Shown: positions 51,466 through 64,000 of the stretch, piece by piece
Numbering within the stretch: position 1 is the first letter of the stretch
How the letters are laid out: each line of letters begins with the position of its first letter
Assembly (NCBI GenBank): GCA_030340625.1
Contig: JAOPHQ010002003.1
Location: 197,501 to 261,500, forward strand
DNA: 64,000 nt
DNA from: Merluccius polli
Taxonomy: Eukaryota; Chordata; Actinopteri; Gadiformes; Merlucciidae
Direction: 5' to 3'
Notes under the pieces: model-generated
The model's database searches: none
Seen by the model: the letters and a program-made list of their open reading frames with translations, nothing else
Told to the model about the DNA's origin: nothing
Position numbers and translations under genes: made by a program

Positions 51466-51483
51466 CTTTCAGTTTCACTTTCC
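51466..51483 (-). promoter_or_regulatory. ifi35: interferon-stimulated response element (ISRE) of ifi35
   Basis: The + strand reads AGTTTCACTTTCC at 51471-51483, an exact match to the ISRE consensus AGTTTCNNTTTCC. Including the preceding CTTTC, the minus strand shows three GAAA cores at two-base spacing (GGAAAGTGAAACTGAAAG), which binds ISGF3 or IRF factors in known genes. The position, about 270 bp upstream of the ifi35 start codon, fits a proximal promoter. Confidence 0.8.
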
Positions 51484-51802
51484 AAATATCTGAATAATAT
51501 GGACCAGCATGCATCTCACCGCTGGGTCCAGCAGAGGGCAGTCTTACTCCAAATCTGGTCTGGGGGCCCCAAAACATTTGTTTGTGAAACACTCAAAGTA
51601 AAGCTGACTAAATGCACTTGCCATTTTTACTTCTTTGTTTTTTTGTGTGAATGAAGTGTTGAACATTTTTGAACAGCGTTACCTGTGTTTGTCCACTAGA
51701 TGGCTCCAAACCTGCAGTAATAAAAGATCTACTCTTGGTGTAGCAGAAAGATAAACGATTCTAGTTTGAGTTTAGATTTACATTTTTTACATTATCTATA
51801 CG

Positions 51803-52497
51803 TAAGGGATAATGCCCGACGAGGTGTCCATTAACATAAATTAATGGACGACGCGGAGGCGTGAACCGTTGCTTCCGCGAAGTCCATTAATTTATGTAAA
51901 TGGACACCTCGAAGGGCATTATCCCGCTTATACCATGGTCACTTGCCAAAGAAAATAAATTAAGACCATTAATTAATATTTGGGTAACACTTTACAATAA
52001 GGTACGCAAAACGCGGGTAGTTACTGAGGAACGAATGAGTAACGAATGATGAACGACCAGGGCCCTAACTGGGGCCCTAAGTGACAGTTACTCAGTAACT
52101 ACTGAGGAATTACTGGTAAACAGACTAGGGGACTACTGTATTCGTTACTGAGTAACGAATGATGAACAACCAGGGCCCTAACTGGGGCCCTAACAGGGCC
52201 CTAAGTGACAGTTACTCAGTAACTACTGAGGAATTACTGGTAAACAGACTAGGGGACTACTGTATTCGTTACTGAGTAACGAATGATGAACAACCAGGGC
52301 CCTAAGTGACAGTTACTCAATAACTACTGAGGAATTACTGGTAAACAGACTAGGGGACTACTGTATTCGTTACTGAGTAACTGTCACTTAGGGCCCTGTT
52401 AGGGTTCCAGTTAGGGCCCCAGTTAGGGCCACTTTTTAACGTACACCCTCCAGCCAATCAGAATCGAGTATTCACCCTGACCATGGTATAAATCAAA
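51803..52497. mobile_element. foldback DNA element with internal tandem repeats
   Basis: The left part (51803-51932) is a hairpin with about 50-bp arms around GTCCATTAA (GGGATAATGCCC..GAGGTGTCCATT and its inverse). From about 51932 TTATACCATGGTCA is mirrored at about 52482-52495 by TGACCATGGTATAA. Between them a unit of about 113-124 bp with AACGAATGATGAAC, CAGGGCCCTAA and CAGTTACTCAGTAAC repeats about three times (52041, 52154, 52278) and ends in an inverted partial copy. A related end (CCATGGTATAAGAGGGATAATCC) is at about 44103-44130. Confidence 0.75.
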
Positions 52498-52639
52498 GAT
52501 AATAACTGGGCACAGTATGAATAACTACCCATGTAAAGTACAAAACAACAATACAACACAAATCGCGACTGACTATCAGTCAATTCAGCAAACGATTAAT
52601 GAGTTGGGGACCGCTGGTGGCTGCGGGGCCCTAAGTCAA

Positions 52640-55345
52640 ATCATAATTCAAATCAAATCAAACTTTATTCTATAGCGCCTTTCGTGCACAATTTGCAAAA
52701 CAACTTTGCTTAACAATACAATGAAAATACAATAAAATACAACAATGCAATGAAAATATAACAATACAATGAGAATACAACAATACAGTGAAAATAAATG
52801 ATAACATAAGGAAAGGATAGTATTAGAAATAAGAGACATGGTAGAAGAGAGATATCAGTGTATGGTACAGTAGAAAAAGGGGGATGATATTTTATTTTGT
52901 TTTATTTATTTATTTTAATGATAATAAAACGGATGAAGGGAATGCTGAGCTAAGTAGGTATGTCTTAAGGTTTCTTTTAAAGGTGTTCACAGATTGTGAT
53001 GACCTCAGCTCCTCTGGCAGGCTGGTCCAGAGGCGAGGACCGCAGACACTAAAAGCCGCCTCCCCGTAGGTCTCTGTCCTCACCAGGGGAACAACTAAAA
53101 GGCCAGAGGACCTGAGTGACCGGGAGGGAGCACACATCAGAAGCATGTCTGACAAGTACTCGGGCGCTAATCCATTGAGTGTTTTGAACACCAATAAGAG
53201 GATTTTAAAATCTATTCTAAAACTGACAGGGTTAGGGTTAGGGACTCCTTCTGGTCTTGGTCAGTACAGTGCTGCTGCATTCTGAATGATATAGCTTTCT
53301 TCTTAGGTAGACCAGATAGGAGAGCATTACAGTAATCAAGCCTGCTAGTAATAAAAGCATGCATCTCTCAGTATCTGCCTGGGAGAGAAACAGTTGCACT
53401 TTAGCAATATTTCTAAGGTGATAGAAGGCGGTTTTAGTGAGATTACTGATATGAGAGGGTTTTTGTTTGCATCACTTCGTTCCTGAGCATTTCTTTATCA
53501 ACAGGAGCAAAAACATTCATAGCAGTCTTAGGCAGAGGGAAAGTGTCCAAAGACAGAGGCTCACGCACATTCAGTATAACAAGGTTTAGATCCATCCTGT
53601 TTTTCGTTATCTTGTCTCTGAAAAATGCTGCAAACTCTTCGCATTTTGATGTTGAGGTGATGAAAGAGTGGCTTTTTGGAACTGGATTCATGAGGGTGTC
53701 GATAGTTGAGAAAAGCATTCTGGGATTATTATGATTTTTAGAAATCAGCTTTGAGAAATGAATGAGCTTGTCTTGCATTTCTAATTCTTAGTTGAAGAAG
53801 TGAGGTGTTCATCAAAAATGTCATAGTGGACAGACATGCAGCTTAGTTTTTCTCCATCGACACTCAGCTTTTCTACAGTTTTTCTTTAAGTTAATAATAT
53901 CCCCAGTTCTCCATGGTGGTTTCTGTTTAATCTTCTTAAGTTTGGCTGGTGCTATAGCGTCAATGGTAGTCTTCATCTTATTGTTAAAGTTGTTGACATA
54001 ATCATCACAAGCTGAAGGAAGGATCTGTGGGGGTATGTTATTAATATGATTGACATTTTCAGCAACTTCAGGGGTAAGATAACGTTTCCTAACAACCTGC
54101 TCAGTAACAAGGCTGGATGATGGAAGCAATGCAGAAGAAAATACAGTAGTGGTCTGAGATTGCCAAGGCAATTACAGAGGATACGTCAATCCTTAGCCCA
54201 TGAGCGTTGGATCTAGTTATTACTTATGCTCTAAGGATATGACCGCGGTTGTGAGTCAGATTTACATGTTGAGCAATATCCATTGAGCTCAACATATTTA
54301 GCGGCTTTACAGTCGGCCACATTATCCACATGTAGATTAAAATCCCCTATGACCATAATGTTGTCATAATTAGTTTCGACAATAGACACTATTTCAGTGA
54401 AGTCATCTAAAAAGATAGTACACTGTTTAGGGGGGTCTATATATTGTTATAACAAGCACGGGGGGGGGGGGGGGGGGATTTTAACAGTATAGCATGATGT
54501 TCAAAGGAGTGAAAATCACCGATAGTGATATTTCTACAGTTCAGGGCATCCGCAAATATAGAGGCCGTCCCACCGCCTTTTTTCCATGCCTTGTAGAAGA
54601 CTCAAAACTATAGCATAGTTCAATAAAACAGCAGGACCGTCGCTGTTTAACCAGTTAAAAACATGCATTCAATTTTATGTGCGGATGAGTTTGTTAATAA
54701 CAGGTAGAAATGCCATATCCATTTTTTTCCCATCCGGTCTTTCTTAGTGCAGGATGTGGAACATTTAATGGGACGGAGATTAGATTACTTGCAGTTATAC
54801 CAGGAGTAGCAGTTTAACTGATGGTTAAGTGGCATTGGCGTCAGTTTGGTTTTAGAAGTGGTGGGGACGGGGAGGGGGCGCAATTGTCGACGGGGGGCGG
54901 GGGACAAAATTCAAATTATAAATAGTGGTGGGGACATGTCCCCCCCCCCCCCCCGGTAATCTACGCCTATGGTTAGTGGATCTCACAAGTTGCCTGTCGC
55001 CAAGGTTAACTGGGATGAAAGTCGACTGAAAACAGACTGCCAGAGTTTAGGGAATTGTTTAGTAGTCCAGGCCCCTTTGTAGTGACCATGACAGTCTGTA
55101 GTAACAATACAAGGTAACTGATTTAATTGCCTTTGTTCCATTTGTATGGGTGATGCGATTACCTGGTGGGGGCATGGACTCAGTCATCTTTCTCACATTG
55201 TGTAGGATGGCAAAGTCCATGTTTGCAGAGATAAAGTGTGCACCAGTGCGGTTGGGATGGAGCCCATCTCTGTAATAGTAATCACTACGGTTCCAGAAGG
55301 TCGAAATTGTCAATGGAGTGGATTGCAAGCCAACCAAGCAGCCAC
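52640..55345 (-). pseudogene. defective L2/CR1-type LINE lacking its reverse-transcriptase core
   Basis: Minus-strand order: DGLHPNRTGA (about 55280, end of an esterase-type ORF1 region), endonuclease GDFNLHVDN (about 54345), the linker region CDDYVNNFNNKM and CEEFAAFFRDKI (54171-53600), then directly the post-RT region (AFYHLRNIAKV..LSQADTE, about 53430-53350) and the C-terminus LNGLAPEYLSDML..SLPEELRSS (53194-52910). The palm domain with its catalytic motif, about 0.7-1 kb in intact elements, is absent at about 53440, besides frameshifts. The 3' tail is at about 52640-52680. Endogenous retroposon, non-functional. Confidence 0.8.
54829..54975. mobile_element. short repeat nested in the LINE 5' part
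   Basis: The ends CATTGGCGTCAG and CTACGCCTATG are imperfect inverted repeats, and the flanks GTTAAGTGG/GTTAGTGG resemble a duplication. The interior GTGGTGGGGAC..AAATTCAAATTATAAATAGTGG is the reverse complement of sequence at about 14801-14855. Confidence 0.55.
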
Positions 55346-55398
55346 TTAGTTGGCTAATAGGGTGGGCCGGCTCTGACCACAGTATTTAATTATATTCA

Positions 55399-55433
<35 letters not shown>

Positions 55434-55981
55434 CACCCAGTCCGATGACACTAATGAAACCACCATTAAATAACACTTTTAATGTCAGTGGGGTGAGGGC
55501 CCTCTTTTTGGCTTGAGCACCTGCCCCCCAAAATGTACTTGTTCTTACACACGTTTTCTCAACTGTATAATTGGAAAGTTAATATAGTCAAGGTCGCACC
55601 TAGAAGATGCCTTGGCCCATCTTACTTGGAGTTGTGCATGGCCAGATGTGTACCGTGTTGATTGCGTGGGGCCGTCGTAACACCATGCAGCTTTGATTAC
55701 CGAGTTACATTAAACACATTTTGTTGGACCTTCTGTACCAATTATTTGAATTTCCTGTGAACGGTGATGGTGTACATAACCAGCAGCATCCTTTTGTTTT
55801 AATAGTTATATGACTAAATGGATCATTTAAATAAACCGATGATACCACAGCAGATTGTCAGTTCTCCATAAACTTGCGTGAATCAAGAAAAACACTTTGC
55901 CTTTTATAAAATTCAAGCAACTACAAAGCATTATATATATTGTCCAAATAAAAAAAGCAGTCGCAATGCATTTTTTATACA

Positions 55982-55987
55982 TTTATT
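55982..55987 (-). terminator. rpl27: polyadenylation signal AATAAA (rpl27)
   Basis: AATAAA on the minus strand 18 bp after the rpl27 stop codon, giving the very short 3'UTR usual for ribosomal-protein mRNAs. Confidence 0.85.
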
Positions 55988-56004
55988 TGTGAAACCAATG
56001 GAGA

Positions 56005-57870
<1,866 letters not shown>

Positions 57871-58351
57871 GTCTAGCATGAAGAGATCGGAAGAAGTTAG
57901 ACAACGACAGCATGACAAACACTTAACGCTTAACTTAACGAAATTGCATTGCGAGTAGCATTATGCACATAGTGGCATACCGGCTGGCTAGGCCAGGACA
58001 GCGTTAGCAGCCGTGGATTGTATCCCACTTGGTCATAGTACATGCCGTTAAGACATACACATTAAAAGGCCACCAACACGAACATTAAGATTAAGACAAT
58101 TCAATTAAAATTAAATTGTACAATCCGGGAGTTTAAGACAATCCAAGGGGCTGCCATGTTGGAATGACCGCGACAGAGGCGAAGCCCATCTTAAATGTTC
58201 ATTTTTGTGCACTGTAATATAGTATAGGTGGCAATAATAGACCAACAAGAGTCTTTGCAATGTTTATCGGGGCCAAATAACTATTTCCAGCATATAGCCG
58301 GACGGGTTTTAAAGGATGATTTAAGATTTAGCCTACGAAAAATTCACTCAC

Positions 58352-58397
58352 TAGTGCTGTTCTGTGGCCACCGCTAAAAAGAAAGGAAGCGGAAAGG
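58352..58397 (-). promoter_or_regulatory. rpl27: 5'TOP promoter and non-coding exon 1 of rpl27
   Basis: The minus strand reads CCTTTCCGCTTCCTTTC followed by TTTTTAGCGG and a donor CACTA|GTGAGTG. A C-initiated pyrimidine tract at the mRNA start (TOP) confers growth-dependent translation on ribosomal-protein mRNAs. The exact start base is inferred. Confidence 0.75.
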
Positions 58398-58412
58398 AAA
58401 ACTGTGACCTTT

Positions 58413-58600
58413 CACATCACCCCTATAACGTCACGTCCGGTTGTACTACTCTACGGTGAGCCGTAGGGCCCAATCCGGTCCCCAATTCGCAATTTGATTG
58501 GACTTGATTGCCTGTGTTGTGAGATGTCAGGGTCTGTGCAAAAACCACGGAGGACCTAATCCAATTCAGAATTGCGAACGAAAAAATGTCAACAAGATGT
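58413..58600. repeat. interspersed repeat overlapping the upstream side of the rpl27 promoter
   Basis: ACGTCACGTCCGG..TGAGCCGTAGG.CCAATCCGG.CCC recurs, reverse-complemented, at about 61450-61525. Within this copy CCAATTCGCAATTTGATTGG and, reversed, GTTCGCAATTCTGAATTGG suggest an inverted-repeat structure ending near 58580. Confidence 0.6.
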
Positions 58601-58699
58601 ATTTTTCATTTTTATTTTATTAACCTTTCGGGATAAACTTTTCGGGATTATTATGAGTTTATTGATGGATACGCAAATCGGAATCATGTGCATGTAAAA

Positions 58700-58724
58700 A
58701 GATAATAATAATAATAATAATAAT

Positions 58725-58766
<42 letters not shown>

Positions 58767-58791
58767 AATAATAATAATAATAATAATAATA
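58700..58791. repeat. (AAT)n(AAC)n(AAT)n microsatellite
   Basis: A block of AAC triplets (about 58726-58762) is flanked on both sides by AAT triplets. Confidence 0.95.
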
Positions 58792-58951
58792 GACAACTGT
58801 TGCATTTGTTTTCCAATATCTCGCAAAGCTTTCTTGTTTTGTCTTTTTCGCTTGTTTTCCTGCCCTATGATTTTGTAGAAAATATTTCATATCCTGTTAT
58901 TTGTAGTTTTCACTCATTTAAGAGATATTCACAGTCGATATTACAAAATAT

Positions 58952-59038
58952 TAGCCTAGAACTCTAGACACCCCCTAGCGGCAGCACATGTATTTGGCAG
59001 CTTACATCTTTCTGATGTGGGTCTGGCTTGTCAGGCTA
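58952..59038. mobile_element. TAGCCT-element copy 2 (87 bp) with 9-bp target-site duplication
   Basis: Carries about 52 bp of the left end and about 33 bp of the right end of the 513-bp element at 16963. The flanking 9-mer ACAAAATAT is identical at 58943-58951 and 59039-59047. Internal-deletion derivative. Confidence 0.9.
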
Positions 59039-59047
59039 ACAAAATAT

Positions 59048-59126
59048 ATGACCATTATTGTCATGGTCCCACGTCAGTCCCCTAGCTATAGGGTCTATGT
59101 TTTCGGTTGTGTGTGTGTGGCTGTCT

Positions 59127-59181
<55 letters not shown>

Positions 59182-59359
59182 TGTATGCAGGGGGGCATGC
59201 CTGCTGGCTCTGCCTTCCTGTGGGTGCATCAGCCACTCCCCTACTCTGGCTCCACACACCTGAGGTTCATCAGCAATCAAAACCTGAAGTATATCAACCC
59301 TGGGTTTCCTCCCACTCATCGCCTCTTCCACCTCTCGGTTTTACCTCCGGCACCGCTAC

Positions 59360-59428
<69 letters not shown>

Positions 59429-61406
59429 GGCCACCTTCTTAAAGGGACAGGGCTGGCCGGTGACATGTATATGGAAGGAGTTTAACAAACTGTATGCAAA
59501 GCACTTTTACCTAAAAATAGAATAAAATCTATTTTCATCAATTTCCAATATATAGGCTATATTTTTTGTTTTAAATAAAATAAGAATTACCAGTGTAATC
59601 ATTGCAACCCTGAAGTCCTTTATTCATTATTGAATAGCTTCTTTAAAACAATGTTGTCAAATGTTAAAGAAATAGCTCAAGAAATAATTACAGCAACCAG
59701 CTCAAGAATTTAGACTTTGAGGCATTTGCAAAATAGTAATGTTAGTCCATATTTCAAAACATTAACATAAACATAAAAATAAAAAAAGGGAACACAGTGA
59801 CTTTTTCCAACTTGTTCAAATAGAACAAGAATATGAAGCACACAAATCAGTGCAGTGCCAGACATGTTGCCCCCCCCCCCCCCCCATGCTTGAGGGGCCC
59901 CCCATTTTTTTTGCTTGAGGGGCCCTCACCCCCACCGACACCCTCACCCTCTCACACTATGTTCATGACATGGGACCCGTTTAAAGCAAGTAATGCAGTC
60001 TATGTTTACCTTTCATTATGAGTAATGATCCACATCAGCAGTCCTACTCTGACATGCTGGATGTGGCCCCTGAACGTATGGTTCAAAACCTCCTTCTGTT
60101 TTCATGTTCTGTACTATTTTGTTACACTGCATGCATGTGTGTTATAAATAAGACACAGGTACAACTACTGAACTACAGCTTGATTTTAGTAGCATGTTTT
60201 TGAGCATCACACCGAGAGGAAACTAAACCACAGTATTTAACTATATGCAAAACACTGCGACATGGCCAAACAATGATACACTTCTAAACATCACGTTTTA
60301 AGAAAACTACCTATAAAGAAAAGGGGGGAATAATCACTTAACTACCAAAACAAAACCTAACTACCTGCGTCAGAAATGAATTGCATATTTGTAAGTTTTC
60401 CTGCATTTAGGAGATAACGTTGTTTTCATAATTAGACTTGCTTCCTTACTCGCTCGCACCGAGGTGAAGGTGACAAGTCCTACTGACCTACTTCATAGTT
60501 TTTTAAATGGATATATATGTGTATATATATATATTATAATATTAAATGTAAGTTTAGTGTTATTTAATAGTGGTTTCATAATTAAAACAGTGCCTACCTG
60601 AGCGACATCATTCACCATAACAGAACTGGGGATGCGGTGCGTTCATGACGTTGATTGGAGACGAAACCATTTGGAAGGGGAGGGGGGGGGGGGGGGGGGG
60701 GTACTTTTTAAATTGATCAGGTGTATTTATTCGTAGATACTACTACACATTTCCCTCTTTATATTTGATAGAATTTCAATAACAAATAAAAAAATAAATA
60801 CAATTAACACCAGCCAAAAAAAGGGCACTTTTGACTCGGGGCTCAAGCCCCCCTTGGACCCCATCTGTGCACATGCTGACAACAAAGCACACCATCATAA
60901 ACAGGATAACACTGCTCTAGGTGCATTATCTGTCCATATACACTGTTTTCATAATAGGATGGAAAGTTAATTGTGTCCTGAAGTAGTCATTTAAATGTAA
61001 TATATGAGTAATATAGTTTGCTTTCACAAACACAAATTATCTATGAGGTCTGTTATTGTCCATCCTGGAATGTGTAAAATTTAAGGAAAATGTAGTTAAT
61101 TGAGAAATCTTTGCTAGCATTACTGTCATGATAACACGTGCATTTTTAAAACACTGAAACCCCCAAAACGTGTTTTGACATCCTTCTTTTGCCAGGTAAC
61201 ACTGTAGTACTTAACTCTTGTACTCCAACAACCTAGTGGATGAAATCAAGCCAAGGTTTCGTACAACAAATATCAGTATAACAGCACCTCTGGTTTATAC
61301 ATTCAGTACTGTAGCATACATGTCCTGCAGGAAAAAAAACAAAATCAAGAAACTAACTTACAATTCTATAAAACCTTTTTTAAACATTGGATATGTATGC
61401 AGAGGA

Positions 61407-61445
<39 letters not shown>

Positions 61446-62458
61446 ATATAGGGGTGCGTGTAGGGGCCGGATTGAGGCCTACGGCTCATGGTAGAAAAGT
61501 ATATCCGGACGTGACGTGATGTGTTGTGTTTCTGTCATATAGAAACCCATTTCCATTCAAAGTTTCCATTCAAAATAACAGCTTCCATTCAAAATAAATC
61601 ATAACTTAAATACTTAAAACGCAGCAGTCAACACATGATATCGCACGCACACACACCTATCCTCCTCCAATGAACTGAGATGAAGTGGCTGGGCTCCGCC
61701 CCCGGCCATTTCCTGTAAAGGTCAGAATGCGGACATAACAAATACAAAGGAAATTCCTTCACAATAGACTATTTTGAATAACTGCCGACAGAACAAGCTT
61801 GCTCCCAACCGTCTTGTAGTGTCATTCTGTAGTGCTGTTTAGTGCTACTTAACAATCGTGTTATTTAACAACCTGGTCATTATATGGAATGTGACTCACT
61901 GTTCACCAATCCCATTATCGCCTATTACAACACGCAGTACTGTGTGTGTACTACTAAAAAACCTAACCATTAACCACAATATTTGTTGCATAGGTCAGGG
62001 GTTAAAATTATGTACAAACGGGCATTGGAATGATAAGCACTGGTCACAAAAGGCTTCGCTAAGGACAAGGTAATCTCAGTATCCTTTCTAAGGCATGTAC
62101 GTAGCAGCAATATTGACTGGATCCTATGACATAATCATTGTGTGAAGCAGATAAAGATGTTTGAGGTGTGAAGAGGACTTGGAGCACATACGCTGGTTAG
62201 ACTAACCCATGCATGCATACGTTACAGACTGGCACAGGCTGGTTAAAACCACTTCTGTATAGAGACAGAGCAGAGTGGGGTCAAATGACCAAAGGTGCAA
62301 TCCTCGGGGCGCAAACTAAGTCTCTCGGTCCTTGAGTGCCAGGGATGTGCAGTACAGGCTACAGAATGGAAGGCGCTCTACTTTGGTGGGTCCAGCCGAA
62401 CACGACACACAACTACTAATCGGATTTGCGGGGACATGCGGCTCCTTCGGTCGCCATC
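59048..62458. other. region between rpl27 and rundc1; rundc1 3'UTR at its right end
   Basis: No gene recognised. Contents: (GTCT)n and (CT)n(TA)n at about 59126-59180, (CA)n at 59361-59426, poly-C at 59872-59885, poly-G at about 60682-60701, (TA)n at 61411-61442, the repeat copy at 61450-61525 and three TTCCATTCAAA units (about 61549-61595). The rundc1 3'UTR extends leftward from 62458, but its end was not located. Confidence 0.5.
61450..61525. repeat. second copy of the rpl27-promoter repeat
   Basis: GGCCGGATTGAGGCCTACGGCTCATGGTAG..CCGGACGTGACGTGATG is the reverse complement of the block at about 58413-58490, with substitutions. Confidence 0.6.
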
Positions 62459-63630
62459 TCAGAAAGCGTCCTTGATGTTTTTGAGTTGCCGCACGGCCAG
62501 GTCCACGGGGAGGTTGAATTTGAGGTGGCTGATGCGGCCCAGGATGCGCAGGGCTCCCTCGAAGCCCGTCTGGGCCATGTAGCTCGAGGTCTGGTAGTGC
62601 GGGTGCACCAGCGTCCCCGACTTGCACAGCAGGTTGAGCCACGACACCAGCCTCTGCTCGTTGAGCGCCATGCACACCAGCGCCTTGAACTCGGAGTCCG
62701 CGCCCCGCTTGAAGCGCCCGTGCTCCTTCAGCACCATGTGGATGGCCCACAGGAGGGACTGCTTGGGGGTGACGGTCACCGGGCCGCCCCCTACGGGCAG
62801 GCTAAAGGACTGCGAGAGCTGGCGGGCCGGGGACTCCACAAAGGCCTTGCCGTTTTTCGAGTGGTAGTACTTGACGAACAGTTCCCAGGGGTGCATGGCC
62901 TGGGGCCCGGGCCGGTGCGGCAGCAGACAGGAGATGGGGGCCAGCAGCACCAGGCTCATGCCCTGCGACGGGGCGTAGAGGCCGTGGGCCAGCAGGTCCC
63001 TCAGGGCCACCGAGAGCTCCTTCCTCACCAACGACGTCAGCTCGTCCCGGGGCCCCAGGGCCGGGTTGCTGCTGTGGTTCACCACGTGCTCGAAGGGCGG
63101 CTGCTTGCGCGACGCCTGCACCCGCACCTTGTCCACGGCGGCCTCCAGCTGCTGCAGCAGGGGCCCGTAGTCCTGGCTCGCCCCCCCGTTGGACCACAGG
63201 TTCTGGGGTACGTGGCCCGGCGCACAGCCGAACTGGCTGACGGCGAAGATCTGCAGCACGGCCAGGGCCTTCTGGATCAGCTGCAGGCCCGTCTCTCGCA
63301 TCTTCTGGGCCTGTGCTGGGTCAACTGAGGGGAGCGCAGGAGGACAATGAGTGGCCTTTTTTTAATGCAAACATAACACATCTACAACTATGATACCCCT
63401 TTTCCACCAACGCAAACCTAGTTCTAGTGCTGAGCTTGTGCTGGTTCGCAGTTGGTTTAACTTGCGAACCTTGTCAGAATCGGTTTGCTTTTCCACAGGC
63501 TAAAGAGCCACGTCATTACGTCACTATATACGTCGCTGCTCTCCCAGAAATGCTAGGACCAACTTCAAACACAACAGCAATGGCGGACTACATCGTATCT
63601 TTACAAATGTTGCTCCTGGCCCCCCCCCCT

Positions 63631-63681
<51 letters not shown>

Positions 63682-63916
63682 CAAATGTTGTTCTCAACTC
63701 ACGCCATGAAGCGTCGGACATGTTAAATATACTGTATACTGTTCTGTATACTTATATATATATATTTAATATATATTAAATATATATTTAATGTAAACAG
63801 TATATATTTAATGTAAACTTGCCAACCTTTTGTCCTTCCTCCTGCAGCCCCGGCACCTGTGGAGTGCGGCTGCTGGCTGTGGACTCCATCGGAGAGGAGT
63901 GGGTTTCCCACCTCAT
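62459..63916 (-). CDS. rundc1: RUN domain-containing protein 1, 3' part (5' end beyond the window)
   Basis: Protein with an N-terminal coiled-coil part (outside the window) and a C-terminal RUN domain; RUN domains bind small GTPases, but the role of RUNDC1 is poorly known. Two exons are visible on the minus strand: 63857-63916 (acceptor AACAG at its 5' side, donor GTGCCG) and 62459-63324 (acceptor CTCAG), joined in phase to about 308 codons plus stop. The large exon holds the whole RUN domain, with ELTSLVRKELSVALRDLLAHGL and, near the C-terminus, GFEGALRILGRISHLKFNLP in segments typical of the family; it ends LKNIKDAF. In human, RUNDC1 is the immediate neighbour of RPL27. GC-rich third positions set the exon apart from the AT-rich flanks. 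Confidence 0.9.
63380..63600. mobile_element. possible DNA-transposon fragment in rundc1 intron
   Basis: TTTTCCACCAACGCAAACCTAGTTCTAGTGCTGAGC, followed by GGTTCGCAGTTGG..GCGAACC and ACGTCATTACGTCA, resembles the ends of teleost PIF/Harbinger- or hAT-type elements. No second end or duplication found. Confidence 0.3.
63629..63676. repeat. (CT)n microsatellite
   Basis: About 45 bp of CT in the rundc1 intron, followed at about 63750-63790 by a TATATTTAATATA-rich tract. Confidence 0.9.
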
Positions 63917-64000
63917 CTGTTATAAAACATCAAAGCATCAGACCGAATAATACATACACAACTGTCAAATCGAGGGGAAAAAATGCAGTGGGTTTGGGAA

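Noticed and set aside
62426..63328. 300-codon + strand frame opposite rundc1
   Set aside because: Antisense shadow of the RUN-domain exon.

Overview
The window is vertebrate nuclear DNA from a ray-finned (teleost) fish. Evidence: multi-exon genes with GT-AG introns, seven genes readable at protein level, teleost-type SINE, LINE and MITE relics, and a very high load of microsatellites, (CA)n/(GT)n above all. The microsatellite density recalls gadiform fishes such as cod, but that is an impression and the species cannot be fixed from sequence alone.

Layout. (1) 1-13.0 kb: 3' two thirds of an EAAT-type glutamate transporter gene (SLC1 family, + strand), seven visible exons with microsatellite-rich introns; the 5' exons lie left of the window. 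(2) 13-20.7 kb: no gene recognised; a nested cluster of hAT-like elements, a 9-bp-TSD element, microsatellites and other repeats. (3) 20.8-25.2 kb: kcna7 (Kv1.7 potassium channel), - strand, coding region split by one intron. (4) 28.3-32.2 kb: hsd17b14, + strand, nine exons. (5) 33.0-47.2 kb: bcat2 (mitochondrial branched-chain aminotransferase), + strand, eleven exons, introns holding several DNA transposons and a 52-bp minisatellite. (6) 47.5-51.5 kb: ifi35, - strand, eight coding exons, convergent with bcat2, with a consensus ISRE just upstream of its likely first exon. (7) 51.8-55.4 kb: foldback and tandem-repeat element plus a LINE copy lacking its reverse-transcriptase core, - strand. 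(8) 56.0-58.4 kb: rpl27, - strand, complete, with a 5'TOP promoter. (9) 58.4-62.4 kb: repeats. (10) 62.46 kb to the end: rundc1, - strand, 3' part including the RUN domain.

The genes do not form a pathway. They are two conserved neighbourhoods: in human, KCNA7, HSD17B14 and BCAT2 lie together on 19q13.33, and RUNDC1, RPL27 and IFI35 lie together on 17q21.31. Here the two blocks are joined between bcat2 and ifi35. All exon boundaries were read by eye from splice signals, frame continuity and family knowledge; they close in frame and give expected lengths (hsd17b14 269 aa, bcat2 387 aa, ifi35 366 aa, rpl27 136 aa, kcna7 575 aa). I found no clear candidate for a new multi-gene system. The most informative non-genic signals are several transposable elements with exact target-site duplications, two GC-AG introns, the ISRE, and an unusual Arg/Ser-rich tail on the glutamate transporter.
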